Below are positions 1-7,494 of a DNA stretch of 16,280 nucleotides, one piece after another. The notes under the pieces are model-generated. The model was not told the DNA's origin, did no database searches, and worked only from the letters and a program-made list of their open reading frames with translations. The position numbers were made by a program, and so were the translations under genes. The stretch comes from an uncultured Roseburia sp. (GTDB lineage: Bacteria > Bacillota > Clostridia > Lachnospirales > Lachnospiraceae): contig CAKRLC010000063.1 of NCBI GenBank assembly GCA_934358955.1, forward strand, positions 1 through 16,280, written 5' to 3'. Each line of letters opens with the position of its first letter. Position 1 is the stretch's first letter.

Positions 1-1
1 C

Positions 2-1243
2 CTACTGGCGTTCCTGCATAAATGCCTCAATCTCATCCGGATCACGGATGATCGCTTCAGACAGGCATTCGCAGCCATCTTCTGTGATAAGAAGATCGTC
101 TTCAATACGGATTCCGATCTCCCACTCATCAATATAAAGTCCAGGTTCATCTGAGATAATTGCTCCTGGTCTTAATTTATCATTGCATGCCGCACTTACA
201 TCATGCACATCAATTCCAAGATGATGGGATACCCCATGCATATAATAAGTACTGATCTCTTCTTCTTTTTCAATTAATCCCAGACGGATACATCCTTCTG
301 CAAGTACCTTCTTCGCCACTTCGTTTAATTCCCTTAAAGTCATACCCGGTTTTGCAGTCTTTACGATCTCACGGTTTGCAGCAAGGACAATTTCATAAAC
401 CTGACGCTGGCGTTCTGTAAATTTTCCGTTTACAGGATAAGTTCTTGTAATATCCGCACAGTATCCCTGATATTTTGCTCCGAGATCCATCAGAAGAAGG
501 CTTCCATCTTCACAGATATCCTGGTTCGTATCATAATGAAGCATTGTTCCATTTGCACCGCTTCCCGCGATCGTAGGGAAAGAAGTTCCCTCTGCCCCAT
601 TATAGCGGATCGTATATTCAAAATCTGCCTGAGCCTGGTATTCTGCCATGCCCGGTTCTAAACGCTTCATCACAAACTGTAACGCCTTGTCTGTGATTGC
701 GATCGCATCCTTTACAAGTGCAACTTCATCTTCATCCTTCTGCATTCGCATTTCTGCGATGACCGGGAACATATTTTTGATGACGCGTCCCGGATACTTT
801 TCTCCGAATTCTTTTGCTTTTACAAGATTATAGTCCGGAAGATCTTCCATCTGATGACGGTAACAGTCAAAATAAAGTGTCTCAATATCTTCCCTTTCGA
901 TCATAAAATTGATGGCTCCTTCAAAGGATTCCAAAAAAAGCACCTCATCGATACCGGAAATTTCTTTTGCTTCGTTCACTGTAACTTTTCTTCCATACCA
1001 GCGTTCCTGTGTCGGGTCAGCTTCCTCAATAAATAAAATCGTTTTCTCTTCTTTTAATGTTTTCTTCATAAGAAGAATCATCCGGTCCCTGCGAAGACCT
1101 GTCAGATAAAAAAAGTTACGGTTTGCTTCAAATGGAGCATATTCATCTGCACTCACATGGTTCTCTATTCCTGAAAATAAAAGAAATGCGGACTGTTTAT
1201 CCATTTTATTAAAAATCTGTTTTCTGCGTTCTGTAAAGTTCAT
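2..1243 (-). CDS. pepP: Xaa-Pro aminopeptidase (M24B family, PepP-like)
   Basis: A cytoplasmic dinuclear metallopeptidase that would remove an N-terminal residue preceding proline. In the 413-residue form, residues 1-130 are an AMP_N-type domain and about 170-400 form the pita-bread catalytic fold. The five metal ligands are visible: D253 (LMDLGA), D264 (CADITRT), H340 (in HGVSHHLGIDVHD), E366 (DEPGLY) and E381 (RIEDD); H347 is the second conserved His of that motif. The frame stays open to 1372, but I place the start at the ATG at 1243. It has a GAGGAAAAAGG ribosome site, the protein then begins as family members do (MNFTERRKQ), and the longer frame would run through a hairpin array and an upstream terminator. 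The gene is complete, with TAG at 2-4. Family assignment is firm; the exact peptide substrates are not known. Confidence 0.95.
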   Translation of the reverse strand: MNFTERRKQIFNKMDKQSAFLLFSGIENHVSADEYAPFEANRNFFYLTGLRRDRMILLMKKTLKEEKTILFIEEADPTQERWYGRKVTVNEAKEISGIDEVLFLESFEGAINFMIEREDIETLYFDCYRHQMEDLPDYNLVKAKEFGEKYPGRVIKNMFPVIAEMRMQKDEDEVALVKDAIAITDKALQFVMKRLEPGMAEYQAQADFEYTIRYNGAEGTSFPTIAGSGANGTMLHYDTNQDICEDGSLLLMDLGAKYQGYCADITRTYPVNGKFTERQRQVYEIVLAANREIVKTAKPGMTLRELNEVAKKVLAEGCIRLGLIEKEEEISTYYMHGVSHHLGIDVHDVSAACNDKLRPGAIISDEPGLYIDEWEIGIRIEDDLLITEDGCECLSEAIIRDPDEIEAFMQERQ

Positions 1244-1292
1244 TCCTTTTTCCTCTCTATCTATTCTTTTTTTCTTGCTCACATCATCAAAA

Positions 1293-1338
1293 GAATGTGC
1301 CTTGGCACATTCTCGCGCCGAGCATGGTCGCTTGCGAC
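1293..1338 (-). repeat. Cluster of three small palindromes in the pepP leader
   Basis: Three adjacent inverted repeats lie between the preceding terminator and the pepP start. The first is 1293-1312, with 9-base arms (GAATGTGCC and its complement) around two bases. The second is 1312-1322 (CTCG-CGC-CGAG). The third is 1327-1338, with 5-base arms (GTCGC) around two bases. The outer two would each fold with the same four-base loop (CAAG on the minus strand). GC content is much higher than the flanks. The arrangement resembles dispersed intergenic (REP/MITE-like) repeats seen in Lachnospiraceae, but no second copy lies in this window, so that label is an inference. Confidence 0.5.
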
Positions 1339-1356
1339 ACCCGAATCCTATTACAC

Positions 1357-1389
1357 AAAAAATCCTCACCACTCAAAAGCAGATGAGGA
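1357..1389 (-). terminator. Rho-independent terminator after the small ORF
   Basis: On the minus strand an 8-bp stem (TCCTCATC with GGTGAGGA, one G-U pair; 1382-1389 with 1363-1370) with an 11-base loop is followed directly by six T (1357-1362). It lies about 75 bases past the stop of the 1465-1647 gene and ends the Nudix-mecA-small ORF block before pepP. Confidence 0.72.
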
Positions 1390-1464
1390 ATTTTATAAGA
1401 TATGCAGATTGTGTCTCGCCTGTACCCTAAATCATTTATTTTCTATGTGCTTAACAGTCACAAG

Positions 1465-1647
1465 TTACGCCTCCGCTGCTCTCTGGATCCTTGCTGTAAT
1501 CTCTCTTGCTTCTCTCATTAAGGCTGTATACATCTCCATCTCAAGACCAACCGGTGACATATGCGGATGCTCCTGTTTCATGCGGTATGCCTGTACCAGC
1601 AGATTTCTTTTCACATTTTCCAGTTCTAAAAGCTGTTCTTTACTCAT
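1465..1647 (-). CDS. Small conserved-looking hypothetical protein (60 aa)
   Basis: I do not recognise a family. The protein (MSKEQLLELENVKRNLLVQAYRMK... start) is predicted mostly helical and charged, with no membrane segment, signal peptide or cysteine. Two in-frame ATGs lie at 1653 and 1647. The AGGAG ribosome site is only 1 base from the first but 7 bases from the second, so 1647 is preferred. Support for a real gene is the well-placed ribosome site, a candidate extended -10 upstream (1711-1719) and a terminator downstream. It follows mecA in the same direction after about 170 bases, so it may be a separate transcript. Function unknown. Confidence 0.62.
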   Translation of the reverse strand: MSKEQLLELENVKRNLLVQAYRMKQEHPHMSPVGLEMEMYTALMREAREITARIQRAAEA

Positions 1648-1710
1648 GCCCATTCTCCTACCTGTATTAACTCATTTTCCGTGCTGTTTTCCTGCACACG
1701 CACATCAATT

Positions 1711-1719
1711 ATCATATCA
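1711..1719 (-). promoter_or_regulatory. Candidate extended -10 promoter for the 60-aa gene
   Basis: The minus strand reads TGATATGAT, an extended -10 (TGn-TATGAT) about 64 bases before the chosen ATG. No clear -35 hexamer sits 17 bases further up. The rest of the 1648-1821 interval shows no obvious gene or strong terminator. Confidence 0.3.
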
Positions 1720-1821
1720 CATCTTTGGATGATTCGGGCATCAACTTTATCGGCAAAAGTTACAATTATTTCTTTTCAATTTGGAAGTTTTGTTGCTCAC
1801 CAAAATTATTTTCATCACTTT

Positions 1822-2586
1822 TTACAATTGCATTAACGTTTGTAATGCCTCATTTTCTACAATACATTTTCCATGTTCTTTTATAAATGCAATCCGTGAT
1901 GCCTCTGCAAAACGATGATTATTATATTCAACAATAACAAATGCCATTGGGCGCAATTCGTCCCGTGTAAAATGGATAAAATCCATCATCAGATAATATT
2001 GATCCCTGTAACGGTACAGGCTGCTCGCAGGGATATTTCCTGTAAAAGAAAACTTTCTGCACAGACCGATCACATCGTCCATATCAGAAAATTCCAGACC
2101 AAACGGCATAGATTCATAAAAGACCTGCTTCTCTTCCTGCCCTGTCGTCTGCTCTGTTTCTTCTGCTTCCTCTTTCGTCTGCGCTTTTCCCTGTTTTTTT
2201 TCATTTCCAAGCTTACTCAAAAAGTCATCCACCATGGTCTTTTTTTCCTGCTGATCCAGGTCCTTGAACTGCTCTAGCTTTTCCGGTGCAAGCTGGCTCA
2301 TCAGCTGGCCAACTGTATCTACCAGATCCTTCATGCTCAGTTCATTATCACCGCCAAACGTGATCGCCATGCTGTGATCCGGCAGCAGCTCTGCGCGAAC
2401 CATCGGAGAGAAATTCTCCATATTAATATGTTCCTGTTCCTCTACGATCTCCACGATATTGCGCATAAACCGCTGCGTCGTCTCAGCATTTCCAATAATC
2501 TCATCTATATTATACCCCATGTCCAAAATCTCTTCTTCTGTCAGGGCACAACGGATCTTGTGTTCTCCTAATCTCTTAATTTCCAT
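1822..2586 (-). CDS. mecA: Adaptor protein MecA
   Basis: MecA proteins deliver substrates to the ClpC unfoldase of the ClpCP protease and in Bacillus restrain competence and other stress pathways. This 254-residue protein has the expected three-part layout. Residues 1-85 are the N-terminal substrate-binding domain (MEIKRLGEHKIRCALTEEE start). Residues about 95-155 are a low-complexity, charged, Glu/Gln/Lys-rich linker. Residues 157-254 are the C-terminal ClpC-binding domain (FSDMDDVIGLCRKF, SSLYRYRDQYYLMMDF). The length is slightly above the usual 215-235 because of the linker. The ribosome site is modest (CAGG 9 bases before ATG). It lies 40 bases after the Nudix gene and is probably cotranscribed with it. 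Identification rests on N-terminal and C-terminal sequence pattern; confidence is high for the family, low for which targets it handles here. Confidence 0.88.
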   Translation of the reverse strand: MEIKRLGEHKIRCALTEEEILDMGYNIDEIIGNAETTQRFMRNIVEIVEEQEHINMENFSPMVRAELLPDHSMAITFGGDNELSMKDLVDTVGQLMSQLAPEKLEQFKDLDQQEKKTMVDDFLSKLGNEKKQGKAQTKEEAEETEQTTGQEEKQVFYESMPFGLEFSDMDDVIGLCRKFSFTGNIPASSLYRYRDQYYLMMDFIHFTRDELRPMAFVIVEYNNHRFAEASRIAFIKEHGKCIVENEALQTLMQL

Positions 2587-2626
2587 GTATATTACCTGCG
2601 TTTCTTCTATATATATTATCCAGCTT

Positions 2627-3283
2627 CTATTCTCTCCACAGGTCAGCCACGAAATATGTCAGCGCTGCCCATGTATACATAGAATAGAAGATTCCATCCT
2701 CATCTGTTCCATCTTTTAAAATTTTCTTTGCCTGCTCTTTTGTCAGCAATGAAAATCCGTCAAAACACTCGCTTCCTTCTGCGCCATCCTGTGTCATTCC
2801 GGCTAAAGTTTCCCGGTTCAAAATAATCTTCACTAATGCATTGCTCTCATCTGTCATACCAGGCGTACTGAACAGACACGGATTGACCACTTCCACTATA
2901 TCTGTTTCTCCCACGACGATTCCGGTCTCTTCTTTCACTTCGCGGATTGCTGTTGTTTCTAACGGATTCTTTTCTTCTTTATCTTTCGGATCGATCAGTC
3001 CAGCCGGAACACTCAGTAAAAACTGGCCGGTCGGATACCGGAATTCTTTATTCATTAAAATCCGCGGTTCTCCCTGCGGCGGATTCCAGATCACAAAACA
3101 GCTGACCGCATCCGGCAGCATCTTTTTAAACTCCTCTGTCGACTTCACTGCAACAAGATCATCCTCATTGCGGCGTGTAGCATTAAAATAATGCCGATTT
3201 TCCTCGTACTGCAGATCAAATACCTTTATAAACTTTGACTGAAACAGTTCTTTTACATTCTTTTTTTTAATGACTGGACGCAT
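2627..3283 (-). CDS. Nudix hydrolase (ADP-ribose/ADP-sugar pyrophosphatase-like)
   Basis: Nudix enzymes cleave nucleoside diphosphates linked to another group; this subgroup typically acts on ADP-ribose or ADP-sugars in the cytoplasm. The Nudix box is clear near residues 95-122, ending in REVKEETGI with the metal-binding glutamates. The loop between the first glycine (PAGLID) and REV is about five residues longer than the textbook box. Two ATGs lie at 3292 and 3283. The GAGAGAGG ribosome site abuts the first and is 9 bases from the second, so I favour 3283 (218 aa, MRPVIKKKN). It is the first gene after a strong promoter (3346-3374) and precedes mecA. Substrate is not determined from sequence. 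Confidence 0.87.
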   Translation of the reverse strand: MRPVIKKKNVKELFQSKFIKVFDLQYEENRHYFNATRRNEDDLVAVKSTEEFKKMLPDAVSCFVIWNPPQGEPRILMNKEFRYPTGQFLLSVPAGLIDPKDKEEKNPLETTAIREVKEETGIVVGETDIVEVVNPCLFSTPGMTDESNALVKIILNRETLAGMTQDGAEGSECFDGFSLLTKEQAKKILKDGTDEDGIFYSMYTWAALTYFVADLWRE

Positions 3284-3345
3284 GTTTTTCATCCTCTCTC
3301 TGCTTCTTTCAATTTAAAACAACTAATTGGTGAAATTTTTTCTTA

Positions 3346-3374
3346 ATCTTAACATTACACTCTTATCCTGTCAA
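3346..3374 (-). promoter_or_regulatory. Sigma-A-type promoter of the Nudix-mecA unit
   Basis: On the minus strand a perfect -35 TTGACA (3369-3374), a 17-base spacer and -10 TAAGAT (3346-3351, five of six consensus bases). The predicted start near 3339 gives a leader of about 55 bases. The -35 lies just past the terminator of the sugar operon, a compact operon boundary. Confidence 0.75.
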
Positions 3375-3379
3375 ATTTC

Positions 3380-3415
3380 AAAAAAGGGCAACCCTGCTGA
3401 CAAGGCTGCCCTTTT
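3380..3415 (-). terminator. Rho-independent terminator of the sugar operon
   Basis: A 9-bp perfect stem (AAAAGGGCA 3407-3415 with TGCCCTTTT 3382-3390), with further pairing possible inside, is followed by a run of T. It begins 11 bases after the isomerase stop codon. The A-rich 5' arm could also let it work weakly in the other direction, but no plus-strand gene is present. Confidence 0.88.
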
Positions 3416-3426
3416 GTATCTTCACT

Positions 3427-4773
3427 TTATAATTTGATGACCGGAATATTTAAAAGCTTTGCTACCATTTCCAGCTGATCTGCAACATCTTCCCATACCA
3501 GGCTGTAATGATGGCTCATTCCATTTTCCGCGATTTCTTTCACCAGCTCTAAAACTGGTGTATCGATTTTCACATTCACCATAGATCCTCTCGTATTACG
3601 TACCGTAGGTACTGCTGTACCTTTTAATAGGAACAAACGGTACTGTCCATCTATATTGGTAAAACGTGCTGCTGTAACCGGTCCTTCCTTTAAGGAACAC
3701 CAGAATGCTGTACCCTGTCCCAGTAACGGATGGTTACACATCTTGACACCATCTTTTTCATTATGAAGACTCGGTGCTGCATTTCCGCAATGCCAGAAGG
3801 TTACCGTATTTTCTGTCTCATCCAGATTAATCAGATCTGTAATAAAGGTTGGTTTATCTGTCAGAATATTCTCTACAAGTGCCGCAATTCCAGCATCCAT
3901 ATCACCTTCACATCCAATACTGATTCCTTCATCCATCAGTCTTCCCAATACTGCACAAGGCGTTGTATGAAGATTTCCCATCTCCGGCCAACATTTGATT
4001 GTTGCATAATCATAGCCCTGTTCCTTCATCAGTTCTTTTAATACCAGATAAAGCCTTGCATGATTCTCTAAATGTCCTTCCGGAACTTCTTTTGTATTCC
4101 ATGCTGCTTCTACATGGGCTTCTTCCTGTTCTACTTCTTCCTGCGGAAGAGCTGCCATGCGGTCAAATACAACTTTCAGGTCTGTTTCTTCCACATTGAT
4201 ACCAAAGGTTCTGCGAAGAACAACTTCGTCAAATGCACAATTATAAAAAGCAGTTGGACGGTATCCGAACAATCCAAATGTCAGTCCTTTTATATTTTTT
4301 ACTGCGCTATATGCATTCACAATTCCTTTTACTTCTTTCTGAACTCGCTCTTCTTCCTTATTTCCAAATACGATATGATGCGGTGCATGGATACGCATCA
4401 TGCTGGCTCCATTCATTGCTGCGCAACAAAGTGCATTGGCATAAAGTCTGTCTTCTCTTACCCATTCTTCTTCTCTTGGTGCCCATAAAATAACCGGAAC
4501 AGATAATCCATCTGCAAATCCACAGCAAATGTCATCACCAGTAAAAGCTCCATATACCATGATCAGAAGTTCTACTTCTTTCCTTTTAAATTCATCGATG
4601 CATTCTAACATATCCTGTTTTGTGCACACAACTCTCTCAAAGCGATGTACTTCACATCCAGTAAGATTCTGTTCTACCCATTCACCATATTCTTTAAAAC
4701 GCTTCTCCGGCAATGGTCTTGGCCACCGTCCTGATAATGTTACAATCATTCCAACATTTAGTTTTTTCTTCAT
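3427..4773 (-). CDS. L-fucose/L-arabinose isomerase family protein
   Basis: Members of this fold interconvert aldoses and ketoses using a divalent metal. The 448-residue protein is shorter than classical FucI (about 590) or AraA (about 500) and fits the FucI-related subgroup often found beside sugar ABC transporters. Candidate metal/catalytic residues are E264 (CWPEMG), E289 and D291 (GCEGDMDAG) and H421/H422 (SHHYSLV). Residues 1-160 form the N-terminal alpha/beta part (VGMIVTLSGRW, YGAFTGDD). The ribosome site AAAGGAG is 10 bases before ATG. It is the last gene of the transporter operon, 21 bases after the aldolase gene, and is followed by a terminator. It probably supplies the aldolase with a ketose. 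The actual sugar, and even isomerase rather than another FucI-fold activity, cannot be settled from sequence. Confidence 0.82.
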   Translation of the reverse strand: MKKKLNVGMIVTLSGRWPRPLPEKRFKEYGEWVEQNLTGCEVHRFERVVCTKQDMLECIDEFKRKEVELLIMVYGAFTGDDICCGFADGLSVPVILWAPREEEWVREDRLYANALCCAAMNGASMMRIHAPHHIVFGNKEEERVQKEVKGIVNAYSAVKNIKGLTFGLFGYRPTAFYNCAFDEVVLRRTFGINVEETDLKVVFDRMAALPQEEVEQEEAHVEAAWNTKEVPEGHLENHARLYLVLKELMKEQGYDYATIKCWPEMGNLHTTPCAVLGRLMDEGISIGCEGDMDAGIAALVENILTDKPTFITDLINLDETENTVTFWHCGNAAPSLHNEKDGVKMCNHPLLGQGTAFWCSLKEGPVTAARFTNIDGQYRLFLLKGTAVPTVRNTRGSMVNVKIDTPVLELVKEIAENGMSHHYSLVWEDVADQLEMVAKLLNIPVIKL

Positions 4774-4794
4774 GATGTCTATGCTCCTTTTGTT

Positions 4795-5646
4795 TTACAC
4801 AGTTCCTGCTGAACCTGACAATTCGATGATTTTTTTAATATCTTCTGCTAATGCGTCACTTGCATACTGGCTAAGCTTCCAGGAATGTCCCTGATGGTCT
4901 AACTTCTCCAAAGCTTCTTTATAATGTTCTACATATTTGTATCGGATTTCTGTTCCAAAATTAATTTTTGCAACTCCAAGCTTAATTGCTTCTTTTACAA
5001 TGTCCTCATCCATTCCGGTGCATCCATGTAACACAAGTGGAATATCTGTAAATTTACGTACATCCCGCAAAACATCCAAATGGATATCCGGTGTTCCGCG
5101 ATAATAACCATGTGCATTTCCGATACCAATTGCCAATGTATCCGGTTGACAAAGATTTAAAAATTCTCTAACTTCTTCCGGATTCGCAATATTTTTATTT
5201 TCCATTGGGACTCCATTGTCAAGTCTTAATAACTCACCAATCTCTGCTTCCACCGGTACATTAAAATATTTTGCAACTTTTAGTACTTCGTTAACCATTT
5301 CAGCATTTTCCCTAATCGGATGCGTGGAACCATCAATCATAACACTTGTAAAGCCCAACCGTAATGCCTCCATACAGATAGGAAAGCCATCACCGTGATC
5401 CAAATGAATAGACACCGGAACATCAACTTTATTTGCACACCATTTTGCAGTTTCTACAAACCAATCATGTCCGGAATACGCACCTGTTGAAACATAATGT
5501 GCAAGAATAATCGGGCTTCGCATCTCCTGTGCAGCTTTCGTGCATGCACGGATAATGTCATATTGTCCCCCCTGTGTATTGATCGCCGGAATTGCAAAGC
5601 CCTCCCTGGATCCTCTTTTTAACATTTCCAGATTATTTGTCAGCAT
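4795..5646 (-). CDS. Class II (zinc) ketose-bisphosphate-type aldolase, divergent
   Basis: A 283-residue TIM-barrel aldolase of the FbaA/GatY/KbaY family, which normally splits a ketose phosphate into DHAP and an aldehyde. Visible active-site residues: D83 and H84 (HLDHGDG; proton donor and zinc ligand), E135 (VEAEIGEL), H179 (IGNAHG) and H207 (LVLHG), the other zinc ligands. The phosphate-binding parts differ from usual: HGCTG at 207-211 instead of HG(A/G)SG, NFGT at 229-232, and the DPR-like segment near the C-terminus reads HSWK (254-257), so the Arg expected to hold the distal phosphate appears absent. The ribosome site GAAGGAG is 8 bases from ATG. It lies 27 bases after the permease gene and before the isomerase gene. 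The family is firm; substrate unknown and possibly not a bisphosphate. Confidence 0.87.
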   Translation of the reverse strand: MLTNNLEMLKRGSREGFAIPAINTQGGQYDIIRACTKAAQEMRSPIILAHYVSTGAYSGHDWFVETAKWCANKVDVPVSIHLDHGDGFPICMEALRLGFTSVMIDGSTHPIRENAEMVNEVLKVAKYFNVPVEAEIGELLRLDNGVPMENKNIANPEEVREFLNLCQPDTLAIGIGNAHGYYRGTPDIHLDVLRDVRKFTDIPLVLHGCTGMDEDIVKEAIKLGVAKINFGTEIRYKYVEHYKEALEKLDHQGHSWKLSQYASDALAEDIKKIIELSGSAGTV

Positions 5647-5673
5647 AGCCTTTTCTCCTTCTCTCTTCTTTCA

Positions 5674-6531
5674 TTAACCTTTTACAGCCCCCGCCGTTAA
5701 TCCTTTAATCATGTATTTCTGGAAGAAGAAAAATACAAAGATCATTGGAACTGTTCCTAATGTAGACGCCGAATTAATCAGCTGCCAGTCACTGACTTCA
5801 CCTAAATATGTCAGTTTTAATCCCTGTGATAATGTCCACAAATTATTAGAACGGATCAGGGTAATCGCATGAAGATAATCATCCCATGTCATCAAAAAGC
5901 TATATACGCCTACTGCAAGAAGCCCTGGAATCACTAACGGCATAATAATATGAAACAATGTATAAAATCTTCCACTTCCATCAATGGATGCTGCTTCCTC
6001 AAGTTCTCCTGGAATACCATCAAAAAATGATGCCATCAAAGATACTGTAAAAGGTACCTGTGTTGCACTGATCGCTAGTACAAGACCTATATGTGTATCT
6101 GTCAGATTTAGTTTTCTTAAAATAGTATATAAAGAGATCAGTCGACTGATCACTGGCATCATCTGAGCAAATGCAAAGGTTGCAAGCAGCATTTTGTTCC
6201 ATTTGAAGTGAAATCTGCTCAATGCATATCCTGCAAATACAGAGATAAAGCAAATAATCACTGCTGCCATTGCTGATACTATAATATTGTTTTTATAATA
6301 TACTAAGAATTTTCCATCTGAAATTAATGTCTTAAATCCATCGAATGAAATTGTTTCCGGCCACAGTGTTGGAACAATGCGGTAAGATTCCACATTTGTT
6401 TTTAACGATGTAACCAGCATCCAGTACACCGGGAACAACAGGAATGCAAAAATAAGGATCAATACCATATATTTTGCCAGCCCACCAACGAATTCTACTG
6501 TTCTTTTCTGCATAGATTTCTGTCTTTTCAT
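5674..6531 (-). CDS. Carbohydrate ABC transporter permease, MalG type
   Basis: Inner-membrane half of a CUT1 sugar importer. The 285 residues start with a basic cytoplasmic tail, then about six hydrophobic spans (first near 20-40). The EAA loop that docks on the ATPase is at about 178-200 (EEAASIDG then IIMP). The AGGAGG ribosome site is 5 bases before ATG and overlaps the stop codon region of the MalF-type gene, only 9 bases away, so the two are likely translationally coupled. The C-terminus ends in GLTAGAVKG, typical of the family. No ATPase gene follows; a shared MsiK/UgpC-type ATPase encoded elsewhere is the usual solution. Confidence 0.93.
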   Translation of the reverse strand: MKRQKSMQKRTVEFVGGLAKYMVLILIFAFLLFPVYWMLVTSLKTNVESYRIVPTLWPETISFDGFKTLISDGKFLVYYKNNIIVSAMAAVIICFISVFAGYALSRFHFKWNKMLLATFAFAQMMPVISRLISLYTILRKLNLTDTHIGLVLAISATQVPFTVSLMASFFDGIPGELEEAASIDGSGRFYTLFHIIMPLVIPGLLAVGVYSFLMTWDDYLHAITLIRSNNLWTLSQGLKLTYLGEVSDWQLINSASTLGTVPMIFVFFFFQKYMIKGLTAGAVKG

Positions 6532-6540
6532 GTCAGCCTC

Positions 6541-7464
6541 CTAATCATCTTCCCGTTTAAAGATCTTATTGAAAATAAATACAACAATGATCATTAACAG
6601 CAGCCATACCGTTGTAACTGCAGCTCCTGAGCCGTAATTATAATTTACAAATGCTTCATCATAGGAAAGCACCGCAAAAGTGGTTGTTGCGCCTGCCGGA
6701 CCTCCGTTTGTCAATGTTGCAAACAACGGATACTGTTTGAAGTTTTCAATGATACACATGGATACGGTAACTGCGATCACGCTTCGCATTTGAGGAATAA
6801 TGACATTGAACAGTCCCTGTACATAGTTTGCGCCATCAATTTTTGCCGCCTCCATCAGATCATCCGGAATGCTTTGCATACCTGACAATAACAACAATGC
6901 CATTAATGGGATCTGCTTCCAAAGTGCTGCAATAATGATTCCCCATAATGCAGTCTGCTGATTACTCAGAATACCAAAATTTGTTATGCTTCCACCGCTG
7001 AATACACCCACTAAATACTGCAGCAGGCCATATGGATTTGCATAAATCCATGCCCAAAGAAGACCTGCTATAACCGTTGGGATAACCCATGGGATCATCA
7101 TGATACTTCTCCAGAGTCTCGCACCGACAATCTTTGAATTTAAGATCAATGCCAATGTCATGCTAATAATAAATGTAAGAATGACTGTCACGAATACGAA
7201 AAAAATCGTAATGGATGTTGCCGACTGTAATTTCCCTGAATGCCAGAGTCTTGTATAATTTGCAAAGTTATTCCATTTTCCAGGGATTCCCTGTGTCAGG
7301 TTTGCAATTTTGTAATCCGTAAAACTCATCCACACAGAATCAAGAATCGGAATAATAATAAATGCAACACAAAGTATTATTGCCGGCAGAAGGAGGATCA
7401 GGCAAAATAGCCTGTCCTGTACGCCTCTGCTGTGAAAATCAATTTTTGTTTTTTTGCCGGACAT
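6541..7464 (-). CDS. Carbohydrate ABC transporter permease, MalF type
   Basis: Partner membrane subunit of the CUT1 importer, 307 residues. Six hydrophobic spans are visible (around 20-42, 86-108, 120-142, 170-195, 228-245 and 277-297). The EAA motif lies at about 205-224 (EAAKIDGANY then IIP). The GGAGG ribosome site is 6 bases from ATG. It lies 30 bases after the binding-protein gene. Together with the MalG-type protein it forms the channel; the two EAA loops imply a two-ATPase complex. Confidence 0.93.
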   Translation of the reverse strand: MSGKKTKIDFHSRGVQDRLFCLILLLPAIILCVAFIIIPILDSVWMSFTDYKIANLTQGIPGKWNNFANYTRLWHSGKLQSATSITIFFVFVTVILTFIISMTLALILNSKIVGARLWRSIMMIPWVIPTVIAGLLWAWIYANPYGLLQYLVGVFSGGSITNFGILSNQQTALWGIIIAALWKQIPLMALLLLSGMQSIPDDLMEAAKIDGANYVQGLFNVIIPQMRSVIAVTVSMCIIENFKQYPLFATLTNGGPAGATTTFAVLSYDEAFVNYNYGSGAAVTTVWLLLMIIVVFIFNKIFKREDD

Positions 7465-7494
7465 AAATATCCTCCTTCCACCAGGTAGTTGTTA

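Noticed and set aside
1244..1372. N-terminal extension of the M24 peptidase to an ATG at 1372
   Set aside because: It would read through the palindrome cluster and part of the upstream terminator; the ATG at 1243 has a strong ribosome site and gives the family-typical start.
1348..1376. Possible pepP promoter (TTGAGT, 17 bases, TAATAG)
   Set aside because: The -10 matches only three of six consensus bases and the -35 lies inside a terminator stem; too weak to annotate.
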